NCBI GenBank assembly: GCA_903813345.2
Contig: CAIIXF020000010.1
Span: forward strand, 1,605,169 to 1,669,168
Length of the DNA stretch: 64,000 nt
Direction: 5' to 3'
Source of the DNA: Owenia fusiformis
Lineage: Eukaryota; Annelida; Polychaeta; Sabellida; Oweniidae
The stretch's first letter is position 1. Each line of letters opens with the position of its first letter. This document shows positions 1 to 13,470 of this stretch, piece after piece. The position numbers and the translations under genes were made by a program. The notes under the pieces are model-generated. The model searched no databases, was not told where the DNA came from, and was given only the letters and a program-made list of their open reading frames with translations.

Positions 1-1761
1 CGTTCACGGTTCCGTTGTGAAAAAAATGGCTAGCTTAAAATCTCTATTGATTAAGATAATTGGAGTTTCAAAATGTTATGACAACTTTTCTCATTTTTCA
101 CATTTTTGCGAATGTAAAAATGGAGGTTTTTATCATACTAAGAAATATATATGTATATTCCATGTACAATAACCATGCAATTGATACTAATTCTACAAGG
201 ATATCTTGAACTTATAATATTACAATCAGTATGATAAGGGGAAAGGCGTTTTTAAGTCCATACAGTGAACACTGTCTGATCCAAACGCCATTGGGACAGA
301 CTAAGTATTCGAATTTGCAGGTTTTCCCAATTCAAAGTTTTTAACATTATACTCTAGATAGATACTCATCCATTTCAGATTTTTGTAAAGGATAACAGGT
401 GGATCATATTTGAACCACCATTATCCTATCATTCTTCCACCCCACCCACGGTACCTGTTACCATTCAGAAAAATAAAAGGACCTGGTGGAGAATTAGCAC
501 GTTTTTGTCACGTTCAATACATCTATTGTATATAGATCTATATAGAGAAACAGAGACAGAGACATCAAAAAGTGAATTACAATTTTTTTAGTGTTCACTG
601 TATTCCATAAAAGTAGGTACACACGATGTTCGTTTTTTTCATTCGAGATTCTCACAGTCTTAATACAAACAGAGACATTTAATTATTTAATTGCATCTTT
701 TTCACGATTCAATTTTGTTATCTCATTTCATCCACTGTGGCACTACATGTATAACATACTACAGTAGTGTTCCTTCTGATCGGTGCTATAAAACAGTACA
801 CATCACATCATTCCAATATTCAATTTTGGATTTCATCCAATTTGCGCTGGGTTTATGCAATTTGAGTAGCTACAGCAATCTTTATTCTCTTCAGGGAGTG
901 CCCTTTCCGATTGTTAGAATTACAATTTAGGTTCTTAAAAAGAGAGCTTCATTGACACTCTTTAAGTTGTATGAAGATAATCATTTTATCATGTTATAAC
1001 AATGGTCGACAAAATTTCAGCTACCCTATCGATAGCATTTACTGAATTTATGCTTTGAGTACCTGACATTAATTACATAATGAAACGCGCATTAAAGGCC
1101 TTAACAGCTACTTTTTGATCAAATCTTACCAGCATCAAAACTGAAATTTATTTATCTTATTCAGAGCCTAATGTACGCACTGACACTCAGGAGTCAGGGT
1201 AGGCAAAGGCTATTTGTATTATTACCGAATGGAGGCGAAACGTTCTTGTCAAGATGCGAAAACAAATCTATTGGAAGGGAAACGATGTAAGCAGCCTTTG
1301 TTCTATCTCAACATTGTGACAGACAATGGCTAATCACATCATAGGAGATTTATTGTTTTCCCTGAACCTAATACACCGCTCTCTGGATTGCATCCAGGGT
1401 TATATCGAAAAGGCTTTCTCAATTAGTTATTTATCGACTATTCTTTCTCTGTTTAACACAGTGTAACTTCATATCTGCTTGTGTCGGAATCATACACTTA
1501 ATAACTAGGCCGTCGTCTAAGAGATGCGTTTTAGCATCATCTGGCTTGTGGATCGTAATTAAATGACACAAATGGATCGAGCAACATAGGAATCGGAGAA
1601 CTAGTCATATGTCATTTTCTACTCAACAACAACAAAGATGAAAGCAATCTGACTGTGCCAAAGAAATGACACTGACAAAGAACATGTCACAATGAATCTC
1701 TTTAAAAGCTTCATGTCATAATGAATGCACTGAATGTGACGCGGCGGATGTTGCATCCTCA
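1..1761. other. Non-coding 5' flank, no gene recognised
   Basis: AT-rich sequence with only short, composition-like open frames. I see no conserved protein, tRNA or clear repeat. It presumably includes the promoter of the plus-strand genes that follow, but I cannot point to a core promoter element. Confidence 0.5.
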
Positions 1762-2067
1762 ATGACAACGAAGAATCAAACAAAACAATCAGAAATAACA
1801 GGGATAAAACCCAGGGGACAACTAAACCCAACGAAGTTGAATAATATAAAACTGGATGTGATACAAAGACAAAAGGTAATGTTACATCCGAAGAAAAAGC
1901 GATTCTTAGTTATACTCCTGATGATAGTTGTCGTTGAAGTGATATTTCTTGTGTGGGTGGCAAAACTGGAACATAAATCGTTCTTGCCACGAGTTAAACG
2001 TCTTCGAATGATAGCTGCTGAACAGAATATTGTGGATAGAGAAATAGAAACATTCAAACATTATTAG
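1762..2067 (+). CDS. Hypothetical small single-pass membrane protein (101 aa)
   Basis: An ATG-initiated ORF of 101 codons with a real stop. The first 45 residues are polar and rich in Lys, Gln, Thr and Asn. A Lys-rich stretch (KKKR) then precedes one strongly hydrophobic segment at about residues 48-67 (core LVILLMIVVVEVIFLVWV), and a basic, charged tail follows. This suggests a small type II or tail-anchored membrane protein. It ends 136 bp before the start codon of the next plus-strand gene, so it could be an upstream gene or an alternative first exon of that gene. A GTAATG donor-like site lies inside it at about 1876. No family is recognised and no homology was tested, so it may be a chance ORF. 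Confidence 0.35.
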   Translation: MTTKNQTKQSEITGIKPRGQLNPTKLNNIKLDVIQRQKVMLHPKKKRFLVILLMIVVVEVIFLVWVAKLEHKSFLPRVKRLRMIAAEQNIVDREIETFKHY

Positions 2068-2203
2068 ATTATCATTCACAAGTGGATCGGCGATAATCAG
2101 AGTATTTTCGAAAATTTTAGAAAGTCCATTGCTGCTTTTTATTAACTAATAAGCATCCATTTTTGACTTTCAACTTCTAGAATATCATTGTTGCAGTGTC
2201 ACG

Positions 2204-4987
2204 ATGCCTTCGAAGTTCAAAAACACGTTAAAACACACTGGCCACAATTTCCAACACTCATACTCGAACAATATCTGCACGCCTACATCATTACATCGAC
2301 ACGATTTCCGTGCACCTGGGACGCGCGACTTGCAACACAAGATCCTTGATAAAAGAAGTCCTAAGGTTGAGAAGCCAAATATAATCTGGGGAGATGACAT
2401 ACCGGAAAGAAGGACCTCGTACAACATTCACCATTGTGATCCTGCAATACAAAGTGGAATACGATCGAGTCGGGCCCCACCACCATTAGGCGCAGAGGTG
2501 AGTAGCAGACAGACCTGATTGGAATGAACTAGTATCAACAGCTGACATTAACCTTGAAGTTCTTATTTGATACGTAAAGGTTGTGTACTTGGAGGTTATG
2601 GATACAGGTTTTATAGCCTTTTATCCCGAGGGAAATATTTGTATTTCTCGAGGAACATGTGAAAGTTTTATATTAAATTTTTAGAACCAATAATGTATTA
2701 AAAAATCATTTGAAAATTGTGGAGCGTGACCGGGATCGTTGGCGATAGCGGGATAGATACAGAAAATATCCATTCCGCTCCCCAGAGTTATATATTCATG
2801 CACGTCATGTACCTAGAACCGCAGTAGGCATGGGATTACCTAAAGAAGTTTAATAGATATACTATCTATGCCTTTGATTACGCAAAAGATTATTCTAAAT
2901 TATCTAACCATCCTAATTTTATCAGATATGATTATACTCATGCAGGAAAACGTTGTATATATCACAACCTATTCCAGTCTGAGATCGATAAAACATTCCA
3001 TATTGTATTCTAGCCACAAGAATCCGTCTGAGAGAAAATCGAATTAGAAGTTATTGCATTTACTCAGGCTCTGCTGTAATTCTGGTATTCCCTTTGGAAT
3101 TGAATATCAATACATACGGCCAATGTTTATTATTCAGTTTAAAGCGACAATAGAATCTACATCGATTTTCTTGGGTGAACGCGTTGCAAAATACCAATTG
3201 CACCCAAAACGGCTAAAACGCAATCGGCGGGAATTTGTTTTTTGCAATTCGTTATCTGTCTCCCGCATGTGAATATTGCATGAGGCGTTTATATAACATG
3301 ATCTAGTTGCCCATTAAAATAAAGCTTGATGTAATCCTGGGCGGTGGGGCTCATATTTTTGAAGGGCAGGGGTGGCCTCGCCTTTTTGGACAGATAATTC
3401 AAACGGTTCTTAAAAAAACACAGTTGAAACAGACTCACTTTACCTTTTATAACGCGCCTGTCTGTTCTCATTGCAGATTCTTCCTCCACAGAACAGCCAT
3501 CCTACTGGACACGTAGCTCATTGTACAATGCGGGCGGAGTACCCTTATCTGGGCCATGAGGTGTCACAGCAAATATTTACAGATAGGAGAAAGGATCTTC
3601 AACTCATCAAAAAAGTACAAACGACAGACTCAGTCCACGCGAGTCAGGTGTGTTTTATTGTTTTAAATATATATATATAACCCAGTCCAAAAATTTGGCA
3701 ATATGAATTGCTTCGGGATTTCCATCGACTTGGACTTCTTGAGATTCCATAAAATTGAGGTATCACCGTGTTTCATGGTAATTTGTTTTATGGAAAGGGA
3801 GTGCCAAGAATATATGATAACTTTTTAATGGATGGATTAATATCATTTTTTGCCGCAGGATGCATTAAATATACAATTGATCCAAAAACATGATTATATC
3901 TATAATAGTATTTAATAAGCCTCCTAGAGAAACTTTCTGTTCCAATAATATGGAAATCAATGAGACATTTAAAATACGGTGTCGAAAAAGCTTACTTTTC
4001 TGGATATTAAATTTTGGAAGATCACTTGTTATTTTTACGCTATCTTTACCCACCAGCCGAACGCAACAGGGCTCCAAACATCGTCACTATGTTGCTTCCT
4101 CCATAGAACATAGTGGATGTCTGGACCTCTGCGTTCGGAGAATGTCTATACTCCCGGCCTACATTGTACATAATATCTTCATTTTAGCAAGGTGCAAAGC
4201 GAAAGATGATGAGCCGTGTGATGATCGATTATACTGTTCCAGCGGACAGAGTGAAGGGGGACAACATCAAGGCAAAGATGGTTCAAACGATATCGCCATA
4301 CGTAAGAGAAGACAGCATTTGGAACAGGTAACAAATGATGGTTACTAAAAGTAACAACGAAAATCCTGCTTGATGGTGCAAATTGATGGCTTTTATTTTT
4401 TAAAAAAAACAGGGGGTATTCGAGGTTAGAAATACATGTAGGCACCGAGATAGACGTCCTTGGCCATTTTATGAAATAACTTATACTTTAACCGATTACA
4501 TTTTGTATAAACGCAAACTGGGCTTCGGAAAACATCCGTCTTTTCTCATTAAAACAGATGTTTTAATAACAAATGATTTTGAAGTGTTTCAAAGACACAA
4601 ATCCTTGTTTCTAACTTTTTGTCAAAATGCTTCCGTAAAAAGCAATTAAGCACTGCTGCATTACAGGCACCATTATTTTGCTTTCAGCATTGGAGGACGT
4701 CTCGGTGAGGGAAAGCGGCTCAATTACAAGACAATACAGACACTAAACTATATATGGCCTCCACAAAGAGGCACAAAGGCCAACAGATATGAAATGGTGA
4801 AAGTAAGATAGGATAGGATAGGATCGTTGGAACCGAGTGTAATACTCTCATACACTCCCCTCCATAAGTTTGACAACTAGAAGCCCCCTTTTAAGTGACC
4901 TATCAAAGCCTGCTTATACTTGGCGATTTAAAAAATTCATCAGATTTGTAATAAATTTCCATTTTTGTTATTCAGGAACAAAATTAA
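2204..4987 (+). CDS. Unrecognised five-exon gene, about 243 aa
   Basis: My gene model has exons 2204-2497, 3477-3647, 4188-4327, 4688-4802 and 4976-4987. All donors are GT (GTGAGT, GTGTGT, GTAACA, GTAAGA). All acceptors are AG after pyrimidine-rich tracts. Intron phases (0, 0, 2, 0) join without a frame break, giving 732 nt including the TAA stop. The start is the ATG in MPSKFKN, just after a TTGCAG acceptor-like site, so a 5' UTR exon may exist. The product is basic and soluble, with no signal peptide or TM segment, rich in His, Arg, Tyr and Pro. It has short motifs such as IIWGDD, YTVPADR and IWPPQRG. Such composition resembles small ciliary or sperm microtubule-associated proteins, but that is only an impression and I assign no function. 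The last four-codon exon is the weakest part of the model. Confidence 0.7.
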
Positions 4988-5362
4988 GATTCAAATATCA
5001 AATGTTTTTTCTATGAATAAAAAAAGGAATAAAAAAACAGATTCAAATATCATCAACAGGCTTCGATATGTTATACTAATGGAGGTGAGTGTACGTATTT
5101 GGCAGTTATACACAATGAAAAATAACAACCACCTCTGGGCAAAATTATTCAGAAGAACTAGCCAGTAATGAAATATCCCCTACATAATCACTCATATACA
5201 TTTTTTTGTACACAGGGTATTGAAACATAAATTAAAGGGAATGCAAAACTTGATACTGGAAATAATGTATGTACATTGAGCAGTATAAATTGAATATTGT
5301 TATCAGTTTTATAAACATGTTGTTATCTTATTTGTTTTTTTTGTTAATTTATACACTTTTAG

Positions 5363-5368
5363 AATAAA
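5363..5368 (+). terminator. Poly(A) signal AATAAA
   Basis: A canonical hexamer about 375 bp after the stop of the five-exon gene, in AT-rich 3' UTR-like sequence. It is the likely cleavage signal for that transcript. Confidence 0.45.
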
Positions 5369-5389
5369 ATTTAAAATGAATAACTCAGT

Positions 5390-6982
5390 TTTTGTTTCTT
5401 AATGGATGGATATCAGTTATCAGTGATATTAGAGTGGTTAGGCTATACACTTTTAACATGTTTAAGAGAGCTTGTTCGTGAACATGTAATATTATAATTG
5501 ACTCAAATGGAATACTTTCCCCCTCTCCAATTGTTCTCCCAGGGACTTAATTTTAACTATTTGCTTTATACTCAGCTGAGCAAATACATAACTAGGAAAG
5601 GGACACATTCATGTAGAAGTTCCAAACATAGCTGGACTTCATTAATGTCTTGGTCAAACCTCGTCAATTGATTTGGTATTTTATTTGAGAGTTTCAAAAA
5701 CATATAATCTAAAAACATCATTTACATCCATTGGACGTGTTGGATTATCCTTCTATAAAATTGATAATTATAGCAACATTTGTGAAATATGATAATTTTG
5801 GGAAGGATTTCTAATTAGATAAAATAAATTAAAATCAAGTATGATATAGTCAATGGTTCTGGAATTTCTTGCTAACACAGTATTTTGATCTGCATATTAC
5901 TAACAGTTTTATGAAAGATATTCAATTCACAACCATGGGATAAATGTTTATTCTATGAATACTTCATTTTCCCAGCAAAACAATAAAGGAATATAAATCA
6001 CATTGAACCACATAAAAGTAGAAAAAATATTGCCAAAATGTTGCCAAAAAACATATTAATTGAATATGGGTAATAACGTACATGTATCACTCTATTCCAT
6101 AGAAAGAAAGTCAAATATTTTATGTATTGCATATATTTCTATCTTATACAAATCATAGTAGTATATATTATACAAATGTACAAATAACATGGATGGATAC
6201 ATATTCTTGTATCATCTCCGATACAAGTACAGTAAAACCTGCCTATGGTGAACACTGCTTTGACCAGCTAAAATCATTCATATCTTGAACATTTTGAAAA
6301 TATAGGATCAATGGAGCATGCAAAAATAGAGTGGAAAATATCCATAAGGCTGTCTCCTCAAGAAGAGGTGTTCAAATACATAGGTTTTACTGTAAATAAA
6401 TTCCCTCATACAGTTATGCATTAAGAATCTTGCATACACCAATTCTCACATAATTGGAAGAATGAACTTTATGGAATGAGCTGACAGGTAATCCAAAGAA
6501 CCTAAGCAATAAGTCATTGCAACAACTTAAGAATTCAAATATACTTTTGAAATCAATTGAGAAAGAAAATCATCAAAATTGGTATATGTTGTCTAGTGGA
6601 TGGCAGTTTTGGTTGGAATGGGTTAAAAAATCCAGGTGAGAAAAAATGATGTTGATAAAATAAAAACCTTTAAATTTTTTTTTTCTTTCCTATCCTTGAT
6701 TTTTTGTTCATGTATTGATGATATTGCAATGATACCAATGGATCTCCAGTCTCTATATAATAAATAAAAAAATGAAAATGCGTTGCCGTGACAAAATGTC
6801 ACCAACTAGTTATTGCAATTGGTTACAACAGTGTAACAATTTGCTACAAACACAGAATACCGACGACTGTATACCAACTGGCGAATGCTGGTCAAAAATA
6901 TCATATTTTGCTTTAACAATATATCATCACTTCTTGCTGGTGACATCAAAATTGCAATTGCTCCGATAATATTCCAATTGTC
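5390..6982. other. Convergent intergenic region / 3' UTR of PSENEN
   Basis: No coding sequence is recognised. The stretch lies between the 3' ends of the plus-strand five-exon gene and minus-strand PSENEN. A minus-strand AATAAA (TTTATT at 5947-5952 on the plus strand) could end a long PSENEN 3' UTR. Confidence 0.4.
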
Positions 6983-9900
6983 CTATGCAATTCCCCTTGG
7001 TATTATGAAAGACAGTCTGTCTGCAGTTTCACCCCATTCAGCCCTGTGTAACTGGAACACCACAACCCACGCAATGAAAGCGCCAGTGCATATTAATGTA
7101 CCAATCCCTGATCGTATAACATCTGCAAATTCAAGGGAAAGATTCATAATATAAGATTCATAATAATTTTAAAAAAGCGGACATCCAAATTTTCAGAAAT
7201 GATTACTACAAAATCTTAAACATCAAAGCACTGTCATGAAATAAAGTAAGAACTTTCAGATATTAAGAACATATACATGACACATACTATGAGCAAAAAA
7301 TAATATAAATGTGTCAATTCTTCTAATAGTTAAACCAAGCTCAGTCTCTAAACTCTATTGCCTCTTGAAGATGACATGAACATCAAAAGGGCTCTTGGCC
7401 TGTTGGCAAAACTGAACATAGAGCCAAAATGTGGATAAAAAATCTTTTATTTTGGCTGAATGCAAGGGCAAACTTACATGTGCGTATTTGTTTCTGTTGT
7501 TGATATGGTTCATTGATAAATGCTTCCTTGAAGAACCATAACGTATTCACAAGCCAGAGGAATGGGAGCAGGGCAAAGCCACCTACAACATTAACAAATT
7601 GAATATAAATATAAATAAGATACACAAAATGGACATAAGTGTACATAAGACAGACCTGATGATCAATATTGAGAAAATGTCCTCTCACAATCTGAAACTT
7701 ATTTAATACAAAATTCATCTGCTGTGTTTGAAATCATTCAAGGTTGTAAAGCTTCATCTGCTAGCCCTAGTCATTGATAACCTGGCAGTAGTATATGGCG
7801 AGTATTTCGACCTACAACCTGCACCTGCACCGTACACCATGGTGTACCGGAAGTGGTGCAGATCACGTGGTAAGATGATGCACCGGAAGTGGAAGTGACG
7901 TCATAGGTCACATGGTTACTGATATAACTGGTCAAAGGTTACTGATAATTGATAAGAGAGAGATAATAAACTGATAAGACAGTGGTAAAGATAACTACCA
8001 TGGTTTCTGATATAACTGAACAAAGGTTACTGATAATTGATAAAAGAACATAGGTTTGAGTTATATGCCCAATGCATAGAAATGATGTCATAGGTCACAT
8101 GGTTACTGATATAACTGGTTAAAGGTTACTGATAACTGATAAGAGAGAGCTCAATTGATAAGATAATCAAACAAACACTGTTAAGGTAACCTGGTGACTA
8201 TGTGATAAGCTATCTTGTCTACTTCATGGATGTTTCATTGTTATAGGTCAAAGGTGGATAACAAACTGATAAAACACTAAAAAAGATAACTGCAGAACCA
8301 TTTCAACCAAACAGGTTTTAACTTGCAGAATTATTTTAACCAATCAGAGTACAGTATGTTTTAACCAATCAGGTTTCGAGATGCAAAATCATTTTAACCA
8401 ATCAGGAAACAATATGTTTGGATCATTTTAAACAATCGAGATGCAGTATATTCTCATCCAATCAGATATAAGAAAATCACCCAATAGCAGCATTTTTTGC
8501 ATCATTTAACCAGTTCAGACTGGTATTGAAGTTTTATAACCAACAAGTCTTCTGACGTTTTTCCACCAAACAGTCACTTGATGATCTTACTCCCGAGTCA
8601 TTTTAGAGGATTTTTCACGCTTGAAAGATTTCGGGGAATTTCTAGAGTTTGAGACATTTTTTCACCAAACGGTCACTTGATTCTTACTCCCGAGTCATTT
8701 TAGAGCATTTTTCCAATCTTCACGCTTGAGTGATTTCTGGGAATTTAAAAGACATTTTTTCACCAAACGATCACTTGATTCTTACTCTCAAGACATTTTA
8801 GAGCATTTTTCCAATCTTCACGCTTGAGTGATTTCGGTTATGGTTGACTGATTCTTTCTTATTTTTGGAGTTTTAGGTATTTTTTAGGCACAAACTTTCT
8901 TTGGCATGTGTTATTTTACGTGCCACTGATAAGAATATGGACCCTCACAAGATAAAATGGTACATAAACACTTTTGATTATCAAATTCTTGAGCATCTGT
9001 TAACTTAACACGTGTTTTATCAAACATTGATAACAGCAGAACAATTTCGACCAATCACAGAGGATATGCACAGGATTTGCAGAACATTTTGCTATCTGTT
9101 ATGTCATAGGTCAAAGGTAGATAAACTGATAAGATAACTGCAGAACCATTTCATCCAATCAGGTTTGGATTAATTTAACCAATCAGACTTTGACTTGTAG
9201 AATTTTATTAACCAATCAGAGTACAGTATATTTTAACCAATCAGGTTTTGAGATGCAGGATCATTTTAACCAATAAGGGGACAGTATGTTTGGATTATTT
9301 TAACCAATTATGTTTGAAGTTTCAGAATAATTTTAACAAATCGAGATGCAGTATATTCTCATCCAATCAAATATAAGAAAATCACCCAATAGAGCTATGA
9401 GAATTTCTGCACAATTTAATCAGTTCAGACTGGTATTGAAGTTTTATAACCAAAAAGTTATTTTAGAATATTTTTTTAAATTGTCACTGTTGATCAATTT
9501 CTGCTATTTTTTTCACCAAATGGTCCGTTGCTTCTTACTCCTGAGTCGTCTTAGAATATTTTTATACTACTCCTGGCGCCTACAAACTGGATATCTCATT
9601 TCGTAAATGAAGAAATCATATGATAAGGGAAAATCTACAGAAAACAAATGCAATAACAGGACTAGTTTTCATTTTAGTTCAACGTAACATAGTGTTTGAA
9701 AGCTCTATCAACACGTGATTCAGATTATAACTATCCACATGAATAATATTTTTAATGTTACACTACAGGATGTAGAATATTAGGGCAAAATTAATTTTTT
9801 ATAGAGAAAAGAATATTTCTGGATTGACTATGCTAAGGAAATACGAGCACCCATAAGTCACAAAAGGTGGGAGGGGTTAAGTTAATCTCATTTCCCAAAT

Positions 9901-10032
9901 TATATGGCTGCAAATCTACCAAATCAGCACCAAATGACGAATCATATTACAGAATATATTCCTTTACTTACCTAAGTAGTATTTCCTACATAGGTTCAGC
10001 TTATCTTCATTTTTCATCTTTCTGAGATCCAT
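6983..10032 (-). CDS. PSENEN: Presenilin enhancer 2 (PEN-2), gamma-secretase subunit, complete
   Basis: PEN-2 is the smallest subunit of the gamma-secretase complex. It binds presenilin, triggers its endoproteolysis and supports intramembrane cleavage of Notch, APP and other substrates in ER, Golgi and surface membranes. On the minus strand the coding exons are 10032-9972, 7582-7478 and 7122-6983, with GTAAG donors at exons 1 and 2 and TAG/CAG acceptors. Together they give 306 nt, that is 101 aa plus stop, the usual PEN-2 length. Recognisable blocks are [17 protein letters not shown], then [17 protein letters not shown], then the C-terminal hydrophobic stretch ending AWVVVFQ, and DRLSFIIP near the end. 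The conserved C-terminal DYLSF-type motif reads DRLSF here (Tyr to Arg). A CAG acceptor at 10036-10038, three bases upstream of the ATG, implies a separate 5' UTR exon further upstream, which I could not place. Confidence 0.95.
7860..9560. repeat. Degenerate direct-repeat blocks in PSENEN intron 1
   Basis: The intron contains several families of imperfect direct repeats. One is a unit with GGTTACTGATATAACTGG and AAAGGTTACTGATAA (about 7915-8150, three copies). Another is repeated AACCAATCAG words (8330-8480 and 9060-9370). A third is a unit of about 100 bp with CACCAAACGGTCACTTGATT (8560-8840, three copies). The block at about 8250-8580 recurs at about 9100-9560, so the whole region looks like a duplicated minisatellite-like array. 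Confidence 0.7.
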
Positions 10033-10039
10033 GTTCTGT

Positions 10040-12160
10040 AAGAAGTATAATGAAACATATTAGAAACATATTTAAAACTTATAATTGTACATGAAACCTG
10101 AGCTTGTAAGCTTTACATTGGCTTGATTGTTTTACAGAAAGGATATCAATTGATACCAGGTCATTCTTGAAAGCCCATGGTCATTGGTCATACTGATATT
10201 TTGTATTTTAACATGGTTCTAGGTCTTGCTCATTGATTGAACAACAACAACTAAATAGTAAATTGATTCATCAAAATTAGGGTAGTGTACAAGACGAATG
10301 GCTCAGTGTAATAGACATGTGACAAGTTATTATCAAATGTTAAACATCTTACATTAATACATTTAATAACGGAGGTCCAACTATACATGAAAAAACGTTT
10401 ATTTAAATTTTAGACCTACCAGATGTTTGTAAATCAAGGATTACATTATTCTGTTTGGGTCCCCAGCTGTGAGAAGTGGCCCTCACAGATGTGGCTAAAA
10501 GGAGGGCCTCTGTATAACAGAATAATGTACCAACAAAAAGGCTTTTGTTTTACTTTGAATGGAACAAATTTGAAGAAAAACGGTGTGGTATGAGACTCAC
10601 TATTCTTGATTTTCAAACATCTGGTAGGTTTTCAACAAGAAACAGCGCTGCAAGCGCACATACACCGCTTAATTTTGCTGTGTCAAACTTGTCATTACAC
10701 CCCCGCTACCTTGTCGATGATGCACCACAAAAAAATTATGAATGTGAGTGTAAGTGCGTTTGGATGAACTTTTTTTGTTGAAAACATGTGACCATGTAAG
10801 TTACACAGCATGGCTTATTGATCTTTTTCGTGATACCCAGGGAGAAATCTCATTAACTAGATTAGTACGCAAGTGACTTGTGCCGTGGGCAAAAATGCAG
10901 CCTAAGTGAAAAAGTAAATAAGTGTCAGTAAATCAGTAATCAGTAACATTAAGTACAAAGAGACTAATCTAACAGCATGAAAGTGCTTAAACAAAGAAAG
11001 AATTGTTCATTAACGGATCAAGAGCATTTACATGTATATTGCTTCCTCACTTCAATTATTGAAGCTGAATACTGAGAATTCACTAGGTCAGATACAAGAA
11101 TTGATATGAAATTAGTTACTAAGATGTTGCACAGGGAGTACATGTAAGTCACCCACCCCCAACATTCTATAATTCTGTAATGACCCTTGGGCACTCTCGT
11201 CGGGGAGCTATAGTGTACCGAGCCAGATACTAGACTCAAAAGAGATTATGCTAAATTCAATGCCCCATACAGGAATCGAAGGAAGTGATGTCGGTGTCAT
11301 TATTAGGATAAAAGCTTGTTCTTGTAAGAGGGCCTTAGTTTACCAAAACGACATTAACCCTGCCTGGGTGCTTTAATTACAGAAGGTGATGGTTAATAAA
11401 TATAGTGTAATGGAAGTGCGACTCCTCTGGCAACATCTAGGTTTAGTTAACACCTTCTAAGACAAAACATCAGAAAGGATAACATAAAAAACAAAAAAAA
11501 ATGAAATTGAAAATGATTCAAAATTATTGAAAAATGAAATCGAATATTTTGGGCGATTTTTAAAGATAAGATAAGCACCGGCTTGTAGGCTGGTGTAGCC
11601 TTTTGCCTGAAGAGTTTAGAATAAAAATACGAAGAGAATCAAGCCACCATTTCCACCCAATGTGTAAATATTGCTACTAAGAAATAACAATACTATACTT
11701 ACCAATACTTTAATGATATATTCTATATGTTATAAATAAAATAATCCAAATTTTTTATCATTTTTATTCAGGAAGTGAGCTCATATGTGTACTACGTCAT
11801 CAATCTGTGTGTTGATTGGACGAAGGAGAAATGCATGTAAATGTGAGTAGCATGCTTTAATTTCTGTCATTATTTCGCTTATCTATTGTGTGTTGTGTAA
11901 TGAACTATGGTTCAGAAGTAAATGAAAATAACGGAGTATTGGACAGAGATGTTGTTTTTGGTAATGTGATTTATGAACCCATGCAGTTGCTGAAATTCAA
12001 TTGAAATTTGAAAGGCAAATCAGAGGAAAAATTCAAATCTGCCCTGGATCGGGCCGTCATCTCATATCGGTCGGGGATGTCAGCAACCAATTTAATTTGA
12101 AGTGACGGTAGTTGACACCTCTGCTAGCTACCTCTTGGTGTCTAGGCATAATAAATACGT
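10040..12160. other. Upstream flank of PSENEN, no gene recognised
   Basis: Only short ORFs. The PSENEN 5' UTR exon and promoter should lie here or further right, but I see no decisive signal. No strong repeat structure is visible. Confidence 0.4.
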
Positions 12161-12172
12161 AAAGGCTAGAGT

Positions 12173-12280
12173 ACCGACAATTGTCGGTACTCTAGACTCT
12201 GATGTGGTGGCACGCTAGAGGACCGACAAATAAATTGTCGGTACGGGAGATATGCTGTGTTTACACGCTAGAGGACCGAC
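12173..12280. repeat. Cluster 1 of 16-bp ACCGAC palindromes
   Basis: A perfect palindrome ACCGACAATTGTCGGT at 12173-12188 is followed 49 bp later by a version with a 5-bp expanded centre (12222-12242). A half-site GGACCGACAAAT follows at about 12273. Each is preceded by a CTAGAG-like word (GGCTAGAGT, CGCTAGAGG). The period and shared flanks show an array rather than chance. Confidence 0.8.
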
Positions 12281-12519
12281 AAATATTGATTTTCGAATTT
12301 TCTGGCGCATGCGCAATGCGCGGGGGGATATTTCAGATATCATACGGATATTTCGGGAACAAGTGCAAAACCCGGGGAGGGCATTAGCCCCGGTTACCCG
12401 GGGATTACCAAACCCAGTCAAAAAATGGTAGCCCGGGAACGGGGAATGGTAGTAAACGTTGAAAACCCAATAAAAACATGAACAAGTAAGACGTTAGAGA
12501 GCTATTAATGCAGAGTAAA

Positions 12520-13440
12520 CGGCTATCTATATTCTAAACAGACAGGATATTTCTCCTGAGCCGATCAGGTGTAGAAAGGGGCGTTTGCTACCCATTAGAT
12601 AGAAGAAAATAGCTAGAATGTTTTTTATTTGAAGCTTATGGTATGAGGTTCCATATCCATCCGCCAAAAGGTATATAGTCCATTTAAAAACCTGTGGTAT
12701 CATACTAAATAACCCATAGTTGGCTTCTAGGGTACCTAGTATGCCACTTTTTGGTATCAAAATAAAGAGGAGTTCAACTTTCATTTGAATTACGAAAATA
12801 TCGATGTAGGTGAAAATAGTTCCGAACGTGAGCATGTTTACTACGCGTTTGCCCGTGATATCAGAATTGAGGAAGTGGTAGCAAACGCAAGTTACAATAA
12901 ACGGACGCTGATATCTCAAAAAGTAACCTGACTCCCTATAATTTGATGTAGGTCAATCGAACCCCTATATGGACAGGTGCATTTTGATATATAACACTAT
13001 GGGGGGTAAGCGTTTCATAGTTGGTCACGAACGCCATATGTGCAAAGTATTGTTATGAATTTTCGAATTTGGTGTTGGATTACGGTACTCATACCTTATA
13101 GCACAATTTTTGATGGAAGTTGCATTTGGCTCCCTTAGTTAATGGCCACGATTCCATCTCGGATGAGAGAGCTACCAAACGCAAAGTAAACAGTGATATA
13201 TTCCAAATGAGATATTTCTCCTGTGCCATGGCGTAGTAAGGGTAGAGAGCGACGGGGGCGAAAGCATCCCCTCCCCTAACTGTATATATCGACCATTAGA
13301 TAGAATAAGAAAAGAGCTTTAAAATGTTTTTTAATTGAAGCTTGTAGGACAATTTTGATGGAAGTTGAATCAATTTTTGTCGAAATAAATTATGGCTCAC
13401 TACAAGTTAATGCCTGTACGATTCCATACTGCAAAAGAAG
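12520..13440. repeat. Diverged direct duplication
   Basis: Segments around 12540-12660 and 13205-13350 share the words GATATTTCTCCTG, ATTAGATAGAA, AATGTTTTTTA and TTGAAGCTT in the same order and orientation, about 670-700 bp apart. This indicates an old tandem duplication. The ORFs inside look like chance. Confidence 0.5.
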
Positions 13441-13470
13441 CACTATGCCCCCCCCCCTCAAAAGAAAAAA

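Noticed and set aside
7383-7718. Single 111-codon minus-strand ORF
   Set aside because: Only its middle (7478-7582) is coding, as PSENEN exon 2; the rest is intron read-through.
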